Shown here in pieces: positions 11,019 to 23,944 of a stretch of 64,000 bases of DNA. Source of the stretch: Hydrangea macrophylla. Taxonomy: Eukaryota; Streptophyta; Magnoliopsida; Cornales; Hydrangeaceae. A program made the translations under genes and the position numbers. Numbering within the stretch: position 1 is the first letter of the stretch; every line of letters begins with the position of its first letter. Under the pieces are notes generated by a model. It made no database searches. It was not told where the DNA came from and saw only the letters and a program-made list of their open reading frames with translations. The DNA lies in contig CM066994.1 of the NCBI GenBank assembly GCA_033977485.1, forward strand, positions 26,876,681-26,940,680, read 5' to 3'.

Positions 11019-13421
11019 CTAACTGTGGATATCACATTTTTCTTACCCACAACTTTTTAAAACTTTTTCAAATTTCAAATTCAAATACGAGTTGCCACTT
11101 AATTTTTTAAAGGAAAATTAAGAAACCATTTTAAAAGCAAACTGATCTTTTGGAAACCAGAGTTTTCTAGATCAGGGGATTATGAAATGAGAGGGGAAGG
11201 AACCCAACGGACTAAAACACCCCCTCTCATCCTATCTCGCGATAGGCATCTACTCAACATTATTTTAATCGAATTATTAATCTAAATGTGTCATCAACTG
11301 ATACATAGATATAAATATTCATTGCAAAAGTATGTGTTAAAAGGGTGTAAGATTGCTAATAAAATATCACTGAAAACCACATAATTCAATTAGCAAGCAA
11401 TATGATATGCAATAAGGAATAAGAGAACTTACCTGGGATCCAATCGTAAATATGAAAACGTGTAATGCATGCAAGTAAGTAAAAACCTAAAGGAGTCTTT
11501 AATCCATATATGCACATAAGGTAAGATCTAATTCTAAGGTGTCATGCATGGAGTCGAAAAAATCAATAAAATTAAGAAATTAAATAAACCAAAGAGGAGT
11601 TTGAGGAATCATACCTTAATAACACTACAAAACAAAGGGTTAGTCCACATATATTGAACAAGACATAATATTAAATCTTAAGTAACATTCTGAAACCTAT
11701 CAAGTATGGATGAAAGTTGATCAAAAATCATGAATTCCTTCTAATTCGTTGGAATCACAACACCCCTATAGATAGTCTCAACTAGGAGCCAATGTAATGT
11801 CCATATAGAGATAGCATAATCCCAACATGATCATATTTAAGGAATTCACAATTAGGTTCAACTAAGCGCAATTTAATCCTAATGCAAAACAAGTCCTAAT
11901 TACAAGTATCGACCTACATGGATGGATACACATAAATACATAAACATGAACAAGTGTAAGCTATGAACTATTCATTGATTTGGATCATTTAGCCTCTGGA
12001 TTTAAGTTTAACTAACCATTATTAAAGTATGGTTTAAACCTTAGGTCATTGGAGAGTCATTTAGGCCATTGTTTGCAAAGCTTATCAAATCTATAATAGA
12101 ATTTCAGAAATTACAAAGAAGAAACCTAAAATTAAAAAAATAGGAAAAGCATGGATCCCATGGTTTGATTTTAATGATTTTTGGACACAAGATGCCTCTA
12201 TGAATCTAGATTGTAACCCAAAAAGAAAAATCAAAGATCAACGGCTCAATCTTTGGGAATTGAACAATATCCAGACATCACTTAGAAATTAACAACTCTC
12301 TGTCCAGAGATTTTGTGTGATTTTCTAAAAAAAGTAAATAAACCCGAATGACTCTAATATTTTTAAGAGATCTTATTAACACATTAAACTTCATAGAAAA
12401 TTATTTGAAGTCAAGAACGCTTGATTAAGGCTCTAATTTACTCATTTGAAGAAGGTGTTACTGTTCTGAAATTCTAGATAGATTATGATTGCTTCACAAA
12501 TCTCATGACCAAACCATCTTAAACATGGAATTTCATCGAAACAAAAATTACAGTAGTGGATCTTTATGTTATTAACACTTTCCAATTGGTCTCATTCAAT
12601 TCCAATGGATCATATTAAAAATCCTTGATCAACGTTGGTTTGTGAATTCACTGCACCATTGTTGAGTTTTATTTTTGTTAAGTCTATCAATCAAACCCCT
12701 AGAGGTTGACTCATCCTAAGACTAATTCTCCTTCCCATTGATGGTCATTGGAGAAGAAAAAAAAAAGAGATGGTCAATTTGTGTGGGTCTTAATGGAACA
12801 TGGAAAGAATTCCATAAGACTACAAATTTGAGGACCTAAGTCATGAATTAAGATTTGGACCTACTAATTATGTATAGATATGACTATTCTCCTTTGAATC
12901 ATAAGTTCATAGAGAATCTAAAAGAGCCAACTCAAAGGAACTCCAATGAGATATTGAGCATCTCATAAATCCCAAGAGATGAACATAATCAAAAGAAAAG
13001 GAAAACAAGGTTCAAATAAAATCCAAGTTAACTTTTACTTCATGATTTATTTATCCGTAAACCTTAGGTTATTTTGATCCACATCAACAAAATGAAAGTT
13101 CAATCACAATATTAGTGATGTGTGTGATGAAATGAGGTGGGAAGAGATTTTTTGAAAATGTGTAAAAGATCCTAATAAATTCTATATATTGTGATTGAAC
13201 TCAAGCTAAGAACTAATTAAGATTAGAGGTTACCTCCAATTATCCTCAACTTTTATGTTTTTGAAGGTCTTCCAAAAGTTGTTCAAGCTCTTCTTCTAAA
13301 TCATGTAGCTTCTTAATTTTAAATCCTTCTAAGACTCTTTCCAAATTATATTAAAGAATTTTAAGAGATTCAAGATTCAAGTCAAATAATTGAGATCCCT
13401 TGTAATGGAATATCCATTCTC

Positions 13422-13429
13422 TATATATA
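13422..13429 (-). promoter_or_regulatory. TATA-like box of the solo LTR
   Basis: CTATATATAG in a moderately GC-balanced context on the minus strand, about 560 bp inside the LTR start. Palindromes lie 100-360 bp upstream of it. Confidence 0.45.
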
Positions 13430-13529
13430 GGCAAATTTCGTAAGGGTATTTTAGTAATTTCAGGGGCAATACCCTAATCCCAGATGTACTTTTGAAAGTA
13501 CAAAGCGTACTATATCAAAGCAGACTGTC

Positions 13530-13790
13530 TGAAAAATGCAGCAGTTGGTGGAGTTGTCTGCGACACTCAGTAAGTGCTGGAACAACACTCACTGATAGCC
13601 AGCTCGACATTCACTGAATGCCAATGCGGCACTCAATGAATGCCGCAGACAACTCCGCAGACTGTCGTCTTTTCATTTTCGTGGCATTTAAAGATATTCG
13701 CGACATTCAGCAATTGCCGTTGCGGTTCTCACTGAATGCCGGTGCGGCAGTCTGTGAGTGCCGTTGTGGCATCACGTGACTGCCGCGAAA
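13530..13790. repeat. Palindrome cluster (GCGGCACTCAGTGAATGCCGC type)
   Basis: Repeated, mutually complementary pieces such as GCGGCACTCA, CACTGAATGCC and GACTGTCTG / CAGACAGTC occur about eight times in 260 bp. The stretch is much more GC-rich than its surroundings. Transcripts or single strands could fold into several alternative hairpins. Confidence 0.75.
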
Positions 13791-13994
13791 GTTTTTGTGT
13801 GTCGTTTTCTCATTCTTTCACGTTCTTTTTTTTCCTTTATTATTCTTTTATTTTCTTTTGAAATTGAAGAGCCTTTTGAAGAGGTTGAATCACCTTTGAA
13901 AACCCTAGGTTAGTCGGACATTAGCATCATCGGACTTGGAGGTAACACTCTCCTTAATTCGACGTTTGGTCAAAATCGGGGTGTCTACACTAAC

Positions 13995-14356
13995 CGGATT
14001 ATTAAATGCCCAATTTTATAATTCTAGGACCAAGGACATTTTTAGAATAAAGCAACCGAGAAGTATATGCTCTTGTTCTCAACTCTAATTCTATGGACCT
14101 ATCATATAAATATTAAACAACAATAATGATAAATAATAAACATGCCCTTTATGAATATGAAACTGTTGTTACAAGGTAATATTCCTAAAACACCCATCCA
14201 AAACAATTGGCTTTTAGGGCATACTACTAACAATATCACTAAGTTTGTGGGGACTTGTTCTCGTTTAGGTCCATGTGCCATACAATCCTGGTTTTATATA
14301 GATTTTACGGGTTTGCGTGACAAAGCCAGTCCGGGTCTGTAAACTACTGTCTAAGC
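13995..14356. other. Short intergenic stretch, nothing recognised
   Basis: Lies between the solo LTR and the LINE fragment. It could be the decayed 3' end of the LINE, but no poly(A) tail or RNase H motif was seen. Confidence 0.4.
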
Positions 14357-15199
14357 TTACAAATTTATAAACATGTATAATTCATATAATATTCTGAAAA
14401 TACGGAACAAAATATGGGGGCCCATTTTATTAATATTAGAGATTTTATGGATATTACAGAGTAGCTCTCTCAGCAAAAGACGCGTTTGGGCTTTCCAACT
14501 TGAGAGTTTCTTTTGGATCTTATTAATAGTAGTATTAAAAAGAGCCTTAGAAACTCTACCATGGATGAAAGGAATGCCCAAATATTTTCCAAGATCCTAA
14601 GTTTGAGCTATACCACTTTTTCTGGTAATAGAGTTGATAATGTTACCTCTAGTATTCGCATAAAAGAAATATATGGGATTTAGCAATATTAATTTTTTTC
14701 CTAGAAATAGTGCAAAATTTTCCAGAGTATCCATGATGGTGTCAATTTTTTTTTTCCTATAGCTTCAGCAAAAAGGATAATGTCATCAACAAAAAAGAGA
14801 TGGGATATATGAGGCCCTCTTAGAGAGGCTTTTATCCCTCTCCATTTCCTAGAGACAATTTGTTTCTCAATCATAGAAGCCAAGATTTCCATGCAAAAGA
14901 CAATGAGATAAGGGGAAATAGGATATCCTTGTCTTAGGCCATGATTGGGTTTAAATCCATCTAAGGGAACACCATTAAAAAGAGTTTGAAGTTTAGTAGT
15001 GGTGGTGCACTGCATAATGATATCAATCCATGGGGAGGGAAAATTAAAACCAATCAAAGTTTTCTTTTAAAAAATTCCAATTGATTCGATCATTGGCCTT
15101 TTCAAAATCATCACTCCCCTATTATTTTCCTACCTTTTAGAGAGTGAAGGATTTCCCGAGTGATAATAATATCATCCTTAGGATAAAACGATATATATA
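14357..15199 (-). mobile_element. LINE (L1-type) reverse transcriptase, C-terminal half
   Basis: The minus strand reads 'DIIITREILHSLKG', 'NHGLRQGYPISPYLIVFCME', 'FFVDDIILFAEA' and later 'HGRVSKALFNTTINKIQKKL' followed by 'SSWKAQT'. These match the order of plant L1 reverse transcriptase: palm with the catalytic [FY]xDD box, then the conserved 'SSWKA' region. Frameshifts and stops break the frame (for example after 'GKKK' near 14745). The N-terminal half is at 35917-36480. Confidence 0.85.
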
Positions 15200-15309
15200 T
15201 AGAGAGAAAGTGTCTCATTTGTACGAATTGCTTTAGATGAATCAGGCCCAATTCTATATATATGTTGGTCAGATTAATCATTTCAAGATTTCTTTTTTAC
15301 TATTTGTTC

Positions 15310-17080
15310 TGTCACGCCCCGGAGCAGCAAAAATAGAGAAAATAAAATTTCCTTTTTGGGTCCATAGGGAATGACAAGTGAAAGTCACTAATTATCCACA
15401 CCACATAGTACTAATCCACAAGATAAACAAGAACAATAACAAAAACAACTGAAATATAATATCAGCGTATCGATTACAAAACATCAGAGTGTTCCTCAGT
15501 ATCATAACAGGTCTGTAGACAACATATGCCCAAGTACCCATTAAACTAAAACAGTCCAACAGAAATATAAAGTAATATAAACTACTATCTATCTTCAGAT
15601 CTTCAACTGGCGTAAGAGTAGTCGTCAGCGTAACAGTCTTCTCCGGCATAACTGGCATCAGTGGGGCCACCCTCTTCATATTCCTTTCAGGGTAGTAGCT
15701 GTCATCATAAGCTCCATTACCTGCATTATTAAGGAGAGGGTGGTCTGGACGGGGAATGTCCAGGCAATAATGGCCGTCAGCTTACTGAGAGCTGAGTGAA
15801 TAGAAGCTCACAGGATACTAATGATAAAATGTATAACAAGTTATGAAAGTCATAAGATATAGTTCTACTAAATAATATATTTTCTTTCTTACAACGTCGA
15901 TACTTACCCTTATCGTCTTTATTAACCAGAGACTGAAACTTGACATACTCTGCTTAGAAAGAACAGACTCAATCATTTCACATATGTAGACATACTATCA
16001 TTCTGTCCATTGCTCGTTAAGGATATAAACCATCCACCGCATGTCATGGACACCACGTCAGTCTATCCCCCGTTCGTTAAGGATATAAATCATCCACCGC
16101 ATGTCAGGGATACAATGCTTTGAACAACAACATATCAAATCTATTGCCATGACTCATTGTTGTATATTAGTGATCCCCATCCACCGCTCGTTAAGGATAT
16201 AAACCATCCACCGCACGTTAAGGATATAACATGGATCATCTGGCTACCTTAGGACTACATGGTCCTGCCCACTAATCGTTAAGGATATAAACCATCCACC
16301 GCATGTGACGCATATTATGACCAAACATCCGCCCACGTACCATTTCCAGAACCTATCAAACCTACCTATGTTCTATACTAACATTGATACATGACTTCCC
16401 ACTGTGGCCTGACTACTCTGATTGAAAAGGATCGGACAACGAACTCATACATGAACTACATGTTATTAATTTAATCCATTATTATTAAGCTTACTTATCT
16501 GTGTTGTCATATTATCCTTGATTAACCCATAATTGCATAATAGGAGTCCGAATCGAGAATTGGATGACCGAATCTCATATATAATAAACAACAGAACCAT
16601 CCATGTTTTGTTAATACCAATCGATTGGGACAAAGGTCAATCGATTGGGATAAAATATGTAACAATCGATTGGGAAAACATGGCAATTGATTGGATCCAA
16701 ACCATGCCAATCGATTGCTAACTTTGGCAATCAATTGGGTTATAAATAATGGCAATCAATTGGGAAAACGTCCAATCGATTGGGACTATATCTTCTCCAG
16801 CAAATTCATAAAATAGATTTTATAAATGTCTTAAGGACGTATTTAACACGTCTAAATACCCCATAAGCTTGTAAAAACATTATATAGTGAGACCAAGTGA
16901 GTAAAAACTCACCAAGGGTGTGTTTGGGTGTGTGTGGGCTTGTGAATCCCGGCTTTCTCTCTCCTGCTCTTCTCTTTCTTTCTTCTCTGTCTCTCTTCTT
17001 CTTCTGCTTCCTTCTTTTATTCTCTTTTCCTCTTCCTGCTGCCAAGGGCAGTGTATGTGTAGTTGTGTGTATATATATAT
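15310..17080 (-). repeat. 3' LTR of the chromovirus, distal part
   Basis: Matches 31989 to about 33610 of the other LTR. It ends in a (TA)n tract where the Tat element inserted. The block 16020-16310 holds four or five copies of a unit containing GTTAAGGATATAAACCATCC. Confidence 0.9.
16618..16785. repeat. CAATCGATTGG palindrome cluster, 8 copies
   Basis: Eight exact or one-mismatch copies of CCAATCGATTGG in 168 bp, separated by about 8-15 bp. Each contains an inverted CCAAT/ATTGG pair. Confidence 0.9.
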
Positions 17081-17708
17081 TGATAGGTACAAAAATATCA
17101 GGTCAATGTAAAACTGCCACCTCAGTAAGAAAATGCCACATCATCCTGAAAGGGCGCCCACTACTCAACCACCCCGAGTTGTTTGGCCAAGACCGCCCGG
17201 TGCAGGCCCACAGCTCGGGCATGCGGCGCAGGCTCGTCCTGCAGTGGGCACAACCCGAGCGCGTCCCATGACATGCTCCATAATATTCCAAGTTATTTCC
17301 TATCTCAGCTAGAAGGCTAATGGAAGGTGCAAGTTTTTTACTAATCGACTTAGGAAACTCCCATGATTGGTATCAATCAATTATAATTAAATTGGATTTC
17401 CTAATCTGTTTTAGTTACCTTGTGCGGGTGGTCTCTTACATCTATAAAAGGGACCACTCGCCCCTATTAAAGCGGATCGCATTCTTATTTCACAGAATAG
17501 CAATACATATATCACTCATACACATACACTCGGCCGGTTTCTGGTAGTGCTGCCCTCCTTGTTGGTTCACCAAAGGCTGTCGGTGATTTATTAGTGAACG
17601 CATTCCGATGCACACGTGGACATAGGTCTCCTAGTTATCGGGGCAGAACCAGATACAAACTTTCTTTGTCTCCATCCTTTTGTTCTTACCCAATTTTTGG
17701 CATCATCA
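17081..17708 (+). repeat. 5' LTR of the Tat element
   Basis: 628 bp. Contains TCTATAAAAGGG at 17441-17452 as promoter and is collinear with 26927-27550. Confidence 0.9.
17443..17450 (+). promoter_or_regulatory. TATA box of the Tat LTR
   Basis: TATAAAAG at a normal LTR position, about 360 bp from the LTR start. Confidence 0.6.
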
Positions 17709-17711
17709 ATT

Positions 17712-17728
17712 TGGCACCGTTTGTGGGA
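17712..17728 (+). promoter_or_regulatory. Primer binding site of the Tat element
   Basis: TGGCACCGTTTGTGGGA, three bases after the LTR. It resembles the TGGCGCCGTT-type PBS of Tat/Athila elements with a C-to-A change. I do not assign the tRNA. Confidence 0.6.
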
Positions 17729-17770
17729 ATCGATAGATTTCTCCATAAACAAATCTCTTGATTGACTGTC

Positions 17771-19330
17771 ATGGTTCCTTGTAAAAGCAAGAAGAGCTCA
17801 GCCATCGGGTCAGGCGGACCCACCGGTCGGCCAATCAGTGGCCTCCATAACTCCTTAGCAAGTCACTACGGCTCTGGAGCAACTTCTAGAGGGCCAGCGC
17901 CAGAGCCAGCAACAAATTGATGCTCTGCTGGCCTGACAGAACAAGCCCCCGCAGACCGAGGTGTAGCCTGAGAACGACGAGCTTAGTTAGATACCCCGGC
18001 GTACTAGACGGTGTGCCTATATCGCACCGACATCTCCCCAGGAGGTTGAGCAGCTCGAGAACGATGAGCGTGGCCGGGATCCTATACGGATCAGGCAACG
18101 TGCCCGGGCCAGTCAAAACTGCACGGAGAACGCTCGGGACATCATTAATAACAGACGCGCTGCCAGAGAGGAAGGGCAAGAGCGACAGGCCCGGGAATCC
18201 ATCCAAAACCGCTGAGTCAGGAGCCGAAGCAATCTCAGGCATGCGATTAACCATATCCAGAGCTGAGCCCTGTCCCTAAAGACAGCGCACTTTGAAGAGG
18301 AAGCCTCTTCATCCGATCCACCGACAGCCCCGAGCCCACATGCAACGTTGAGCGTACCGAGCTTGGGGGCGACAACGATTGGGAGGATGTTAAGGCTCAA
18401 ATTGAAGACCTGCATAAATAAATCGAGAAGTTGAGCCGCAAACCAGGCCATGACCATACCAATACAAAAACTGAGTCACCCTTTACCGTGCAGATCACCA
18501 GATTTCCCATCGCGCGGAAATTCAAACCACTGCATCTTGATTCTTATGACAGTTCAGGAAGCCCGGTGGATCATGTCCGAACTTATAAGGCCCAGATGGC
18601 ACTGGTCACCACCATCAACGAGTTGTTGTGGCTGGCCTTTCCCAGTACCTTTAAAGGGCTAGCCGCACAGTGGTTCCATGCACTAAAACCCCGAATGGTC
18701 GACGACTTCAAAGTACTTTCATCAATCAGTTAGTAGGGATGCTCGACCGATCACAGCCATACACCTAATTGCTGCCCGTTAAGCAGCGCAAAGGGGGAAT
18801 CCCTAAAAGATTACGTCGACCATTTCAATCAGCAAAGGCTCCAGATTTGCCACCTGAACGAAACGGTCGGTGTCATGGCCTTCTGCTCGAGAGTACAACA
18901 TACCAAGGTTGCCACGTCGTTTACCATGACTGACCGGCCACCTTGGATAAACTCTTAGAGAAGGTTGGAAAGTACATTGATACAGAGGAGTTCCTAAAGT
19001 CCAAGCATGCCAACTTTGTGGGAGGGAAGTCCCTAAAATCCAAACACAAACGCAAGGGCTCAGGGAAGAAGCCGATGCAGGATCAGTAGAGAGGCCGTTG
19101 GGAGCAGACCCCGATAGTCTTCACACCTCTTTCTCGGCCTATTCGCAAGGTCATGGTTACCGCCGAGACTCAGAGGCTGCTCAAACAGCCAATAAAGCTA
19201 AAGAGCCCGCCCGAGAAGAGAAACCGGGACAAATTTTGTTGGTACTACAAAGACCCCGGTCGAACGCCTGAGCCTTAAGCAACCTCAACCCCTCAGTCAA
19301 ATCAACGTGATCTCCGAAGGAACATCGGGT
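17771..19330 (+). pseudogene. Tat gag, decayed
   Basis: Starts at the ATG at 17771 ('MVPCKSKKSS'). The Gag core is at 18470-18735, with 'PSTFKGLAAQWFHALKPRMV' matching the plant Tat pattern (hydrophobic capsid core, 'AxxWFxxLKP'). A later 'KFCWYYKDPGRTP' near 19235 is a degenerate zinc-knuckle region. Stops such as the one at 18731 interrupt the frame. Minus-strand frames over 17886-18457 are shadows. Confidence 0.75.
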
Positions 19331-19439
19331 GAAGGGGACTCACAATTGGCTAGGAAGAGGCACGCTCGGGCATCCCGTGCAGATGTCCTACATGTTTGAC
19401 TAGCTAGTACCCCACCGACCAACGTGCTAACATTCTCAT

Positions 19440-19800
19440 CCGATGATATAAAGGATCTACACTACCCCCATGATGATCCACTGGTAGTGACATTATCCAT
19501 AAAAAATTATGTGGTCAAGAGGGTGTTAGTGGACACGGACAGCTCCTTTGATATTTTGTTCATCTCAGCCTTCGATTAGTTTGGGATATCAAGGGATCGG
19601 CTCCGACCAGTAGCCACTCCCCTGGTAGGGTTCAATGGATCCTGCACATAACCGCTCGATTTGATTGAGCTTCTAGTTCTCATGGGGACCTACCCCCAGC
19701 ATGTCTCCATACTTGCAAACTTTGTGGTGGTAGAAGCCTCGTCTGCCTATAATGTCATTCTAAGATAGTCGACGCTCAACAAGGTCAAGGTGGTTGTGTC
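19440..19800 (+). pseudogene. Tat protease, decayed
   Basis: Reads '[20 protein letters not shown]' then 'SFDIL' at about 19485-19560, the retroviral-type aspartic protease flap and active site, with the expected small residue after Asp changed to give DTD. In-frame stops follow (near 19578 and 19648). Confidence 0.7.
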
Positions 19801-20279
19801 AACATACGGCCAAGTGATCAAGTTTCCAACCGCCTAGGGTCCCGGGAGCTTGCGTAGAGACCAAGAAACCGCCCAGAGTTGTTATGTCAGCTCCTTGTGC
19901 AGAGAAGCAGTTACAAAAATGTTGAACATTCAGGAGATAGACCCGAGGGACATAAGGGATGGAGTAGGACCAGTAGAAGAACTGGAGTAAGTGGTGCTGA
20001 ACAACTAACTCCCTGACCGGTCCGTCAATATTGGCACTCTTCTGGAGCTGGGTCTTAGAGGGAAATTGATCCAGTTCTTGCGACAGAGCCAGGACATCTT
20101 CACTTGGTGCCATGAAGACATGCATGGGATTGACCCCCGGGTCATGTCCCACCGTCTCAACATCGACCCGAGCTCCCGGCCGGTCAAGCAGAAGAGGAGG
20201 GGCATGGCCCCTGAAAGATAAGCAGCAGTACGTGAAGAAATTGAAAAGCTCCTGAAGGCAAAGTCCGTCTGAGAGGTCC

Positions 20280-21330
20280 ACTATCCCGATTAGTTGGTAA
20301 ACATGGTACTAGTCAAGAAAAGCAACAGGAAGTGGAGAATGTGTGCGGATTTTACTAATCTAAACAAGGCCTGCCCCACGGATTGCTATCTGCTGCCTAG
20401 GATAGACCTCCTTGTGGACTCCATAGTCGGTCACTCACTTCTTTCATTCATGGACGCCTACTCGGGGTACAACCAGATCAGCATGTATCCCGAGGATGAA
20501 GAGAAGACTTCCTTCATCACAGACCAGGGGACATATTGTTACAAGGTGATGCCCTTCGACCTCAAAAATGCCAAGGCAACTTATTAATGCCTGGTCAATT
20601 CCATGTTCAAAGACTTAATCGGGAAATTGATAGAGGTCTACGTCGATGATCTTTTGGTCAAAAGCCGAGACGAGTCCGACCATCTCGAGCACTTGACTGG
20701 GGCCTTCAACATCTTGCATCTTAAGAAAGTACCGGATGAGATTAAACCTGGCCAAGTGCACATTTGGAGTCTCGTCCGGAAAGTTTCTGGGTTATTTGGC
20801 AAGTCGGCTAGGAATCGAGGCAAACCCCAAGAAGATTTAAGCTATTATTAACATGCAGTCACCCAGGTCAACTAAAGAAGTTCAGAGTTTGGCCGAACGG
20901 GTAGCCGCATTGAACAGATTCATTTCCCGAGCTACCGACCTGTGTCTGCCATTTTTCAAAATCCTCCGTACGACCTTTCAGTGGTCGGAGGAGTGCGAGG
21001 AGGCATTTTAAGAACTCAAGAAGTACCTGACATCATTCCCTCTACTCTCAACACATGTACCAAAGGAGGAGTTGTTCTTATACTTGACAGTATCACCCTC
21101 AGCGGTAAGCTCGCACTCATCTGAGAGGAGTAAGGGATACAATTCCCAATTTATTATACCAGTCGGGCGCTTCAAGGCGCGGAAAGCCGATATTCCCGCA
21201 TCGAGAAGCTCGCCTTTGCCCTCATCACTGCTGCTCGGAGACTCCACCCATACTTTTAGGCCCACGTCATCGCGGTCCTCACAGATCAGCCTCTCTGCCA
21301 GATCCTAAGAAGGCCTGAGACATCCGGAAG
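20280..21330 (+). pseudogene. Tat reverse transcriptase and first RNase H, decayed
   Basis: Reverse transcriptase shows 'KWRMCADFTNLNKACPTDCY', 'LLSFMDAYSGYNQISMYPED' and 'YCYKVMPFDLKNAKATY', then a TAA at 20585. The YVDD catalytic box (20638-20649) is intact in 'EVYVDDLLVKSRDESDH'. RNase H follows from about 20960 in several frames ('CEEAF', 'ELKKYLTSFPLLS', 'SRIEKLAFALITAARRLHPY'). The stops fall at places where the family usually has Gln or Arg. Confidence 0.88.
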
Positions 21331-21339
21331 GCTTGTCAA

Positions 21340-21905
21340 ATGGGCATTAGAGTTGGAGGAGTTGTGGTCTATAGGCCCGAAACGGTAATCAAAGGACAAG
21401 CCGTAGCGGATTTTCTTGTAGAGTTTACTTACCCAGAAGATCCTGTCGAGGATCTCGCCCTGCCCAAATTACCACCCGGCCTACGGCCTGACACCCCAAC
21501 ATGGGTACTTTATGTGGATGGGTCTTCCAACAAACAAGGTAGTGGGGCAGGGATCATCTTGACCACACCCGATGGAATCTAGCTAGAATATGCGCTAAGT
21601 TTCAGATTATAAGCCTCCAATGATGAGGCCGAGTATGAAGCTTTGTTGGTCGAGCTGTAGTTGGCCAACTCGATGGGTACACAGCAAGTCCAAGGGTACA
21701 ACGAGTCCCAACTTGTGGTCAATCAAGTTAATCAGGAGTATAAAGCTCAAAAAGATAACATGGTAGCCTACCTAGCCCTTGTCCGTATAACCTCAAAGAA
21801 GCTTTAGGGGTTCTCCATCACACAGATCCCGAGGAAAGAGAATACGACAGCCGACCGGTTAGCCCGTCTTGCTTCATCCTCAGAGTCAGACCTACCCAGG
21901 ATAAG
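21340..21905 (+). pseudogene. Tat archaeal-type second RNase H (aRNH), decayed
   Basis: 'WVLYVDGSSNKQGSGAGIIL' carries the first Asp, 'ASNDEAEYEALL' the Glu, 'ESQLVVNQVN' the next Asp position (here Ser-Gln) and 'RKENTTADRLARLASSS' the final Asp. This extra RNase H between the canonical one and integrase is characteristic of Tat-lineage elements. Internal stops are at 21580, 21610 and 21656. Confidence 0.85.
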
Positions 21906-22049
21906 GATAAACTATTTATCCGAACCCAGTATGGTCAACTCAGAAGGCATGGAGGTCGAACCGGTCGCTTTAGGGCCCAGCTGGATGGATTCGATCATGA
22001 TGTTCCTCATAACTAGTACTTTACTAGACGAAAAAAATAAAGCCTGGCG

Positions 22050-23185
22050 GGTAAAGTACCGAGCAGCCAGATACCACCTCGTGGATGGCATCCTCTACAA
22101 AAGGGGGTTCTCTATCCCGTATCTTTGGTGCATCCACCCTACACAGGTCCAAGAAATATTGCATGAAATCCATGAAGGAGTGTGTGGAAGCCACGTTGGA
22201 GGTCTGGCACTCTCACGAAAGGCCATACTGTAAGGCTATTACTAACCAACAATGGTTCAGGATTTTTGTGAATACGTCAAGTGATATGACAAGTGTCAGA
22301 GATATTTACCTATAATCAACCGTCCAGGAGAGCCCCAGACACCAATCCTCAGTCCTGGCCATTCGCTTAGTGGGGCATTGATATCGTCGGTCCCCTTCCG
22401 ACAGGAAAAGGACAAGTCAAGTTCGCAGTCATCGCTGTGGACTATTTCACTAAGTGGGCAGAAGCCGAACCCTTGGCAACGATCATCGAGAAAAAGATGG
22501 AGAGCTTCATCGAAAGAAACATCCTCAGCAGGTTTGGCATCCCCAAGGTCCTGATCAGCGACAACGGCAGGCAGTTCGATACCCCGGTGTTCAAGCAATT
22601 CTGCTTGGGCTATGGAATATCAAATCACTACTCTTCCCCTGAGCACCCTCAAGCCAACGCATAGGCCAAAGTAATAAACCAAACAATCCTGCATTCCATT
22701 AAAACCAGACTTGAAAATGCCAAGGGACTCTTGGCGGTAGAGCTACTAACCCTTCTATGGGCATATTGGACTACTCCCTGAGCGACCATAGGGGAAACCC
22801 CCTTCTCCCTCACCTACAACTTCGAGGCAATGGTCCCCACAGAACTCGGGTTACCGACTTATCGAGTAGCAAATTTCAATGAGCAAAGCAATAAGGAAGC
22901 CCTCAGAGGAGAGCTCGACTTAATAGAAGAGAAAAGGGACCGGGCGTATCTAAAAGTAGTAACCTATAAACAGTGGGTCTCTCGATATTTCAACAGCAAA
23001 GTCAAGCACCGTAGTTTTCAGATAGGAGACCTCGTTCTTAAGGCGGTAAACCAGTCTACCAAAGTCCCGAGCAACGAAAAATTAGGGCCAAACTGGGAAG
23101 GACCATATAGGGTTATCCGGGTCAACCGACTGGGCACATACTGGTTACAGACTCTGGACGGGCATGATCTGTCTCACCCTTAGAA
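22050..23185 (+). pseudogene. Tat integrase, decayed
   Basis: The N-terminal part has 'YHLVDGILYKRGFSIPYLWC' and 'EILHEIHEGVCGSHVGG' (His pair). The core reads 'VDYFTKWAEAEPLATI' (first Asp) and 'GIPKVLISDNGRQFDTP' (second Asp). The catalytic Glu is replaced by Lys in 'AKVINQTI' just after a TAG at 22662. A further TGA lies near 22780. The C-terminal domain 'IGDLVLKAVN' and 'KLGPNWEGPYRVIRVNRLG' ends at 23183. The Glu-to-Lys change and stops are G-to-A or C-to-T changes. Confidence 0.88.
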
Positions 23186-23194
23186 CATACAGCA

Positions 23195-23944
23195 TCACCG
23201 CATGTATTTTCAGTGATGCTTGGATAAGAGCGGGTTAGCATTGGTTAGGAAATTTATAGCTCTCCTCGAGCAATTATTATGATTTTCAAAAGGAATAAAG
23301 ATTTTTTGTTTTTGCTGCAAATAATGAACCTACCAGTGCTCTGTGCAAAAAACAAAAAAAAAAGACCTCAGGACTGCACCCGAGGCACAAAAGATCTATG
23401 ATTCAAACCTGAGGCGCATAAGACCTCGGGGTCACATCCGAGGCACCGGCTTCGCTTAAGTCTATAACCAAAAATGGAGACAAATCTACCTAGGTGGCTA
23501 ATGATAGCAAGCTTAAAAAGACCCTATAACCACCAACGTTCTAAGTCAGTTCCCTACGGTCAATCCCTCTACCAATGCCTGCCTTAGCAAAAGCTTGGGG
23601 GCAGGGGGTTACTGGGCTAAAACAAGAAATCACACAGAGCACTAGTAGGGTTCGGAATTTCAATACAATCCTAAGTACCTATAGTGCCTAGAGAAGCTGT
23701 CTGGGAAGTAACAGGAGCAAAATCCTACACTGAATAGGACGAGACCTTCAAACCTAAGTTTATAAGTACAGGTCCCTAGAAGACCAAGTGCTCTCCACCG
23801 ATCACAGTCTTAAAGTTTTACTAAGGCATGGTTGTGACAAGACTTACAACTGGTCGGGCACAGGCAATTACAAACAGGTAAGTACAAACAAAAATATAAT
23901 AGTTAATGGTTAATGCAAAAGGGTGGCCTTAGAGGACCTTTTCA
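23195..23944. other. Spacer between Tat integrase and antisense ORF
   Basis: No coding sequence seen. It contains three short repeats built on CCGAGGCRC / CTGAGGCGC with GACCTCGGG (23365-23450). Confidence 0.6.

Larger units (their letters stand above)
11024..13989 (-). mobile_element. Solo-LTR-like unit, 2,966 bp, TSD CTAAC
   Basis: The unit begins TGTGGATATCAC and ends GGGGTGTCTACA on the plus strand, with perfect CTAAC duplications at 11019-11023 and 13990-13994. It has no ORF and no internal region, so a solo LTR is the simplest reading. A related unit with the same end (GGGGTGTCTACA) and the same inner GAGT-GCCACTT box lies at 38337-48474. A TATA-like box and a palindrome cluster place the promoter near the right end, so transcription would run on the minus strand. 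The lineage is probably Tat/Ogre-like, which is an inference. Confidence 0.75.

Noticed and set aside
16806..17271. Overlapping ORFs on both strands
   Set aside because: Low-complexity translation of pyrimidine tracts at the junction of the two LTRs.
17886..18457. Minus-strand ORFs of 122 and 114 codons
   Set aside because: Shadows of the Tat gag region; they show no conserved motif.
22296..22598. 100-codon minus-strand ORF
   Set aside because: Antisense of the Tat integrase core.
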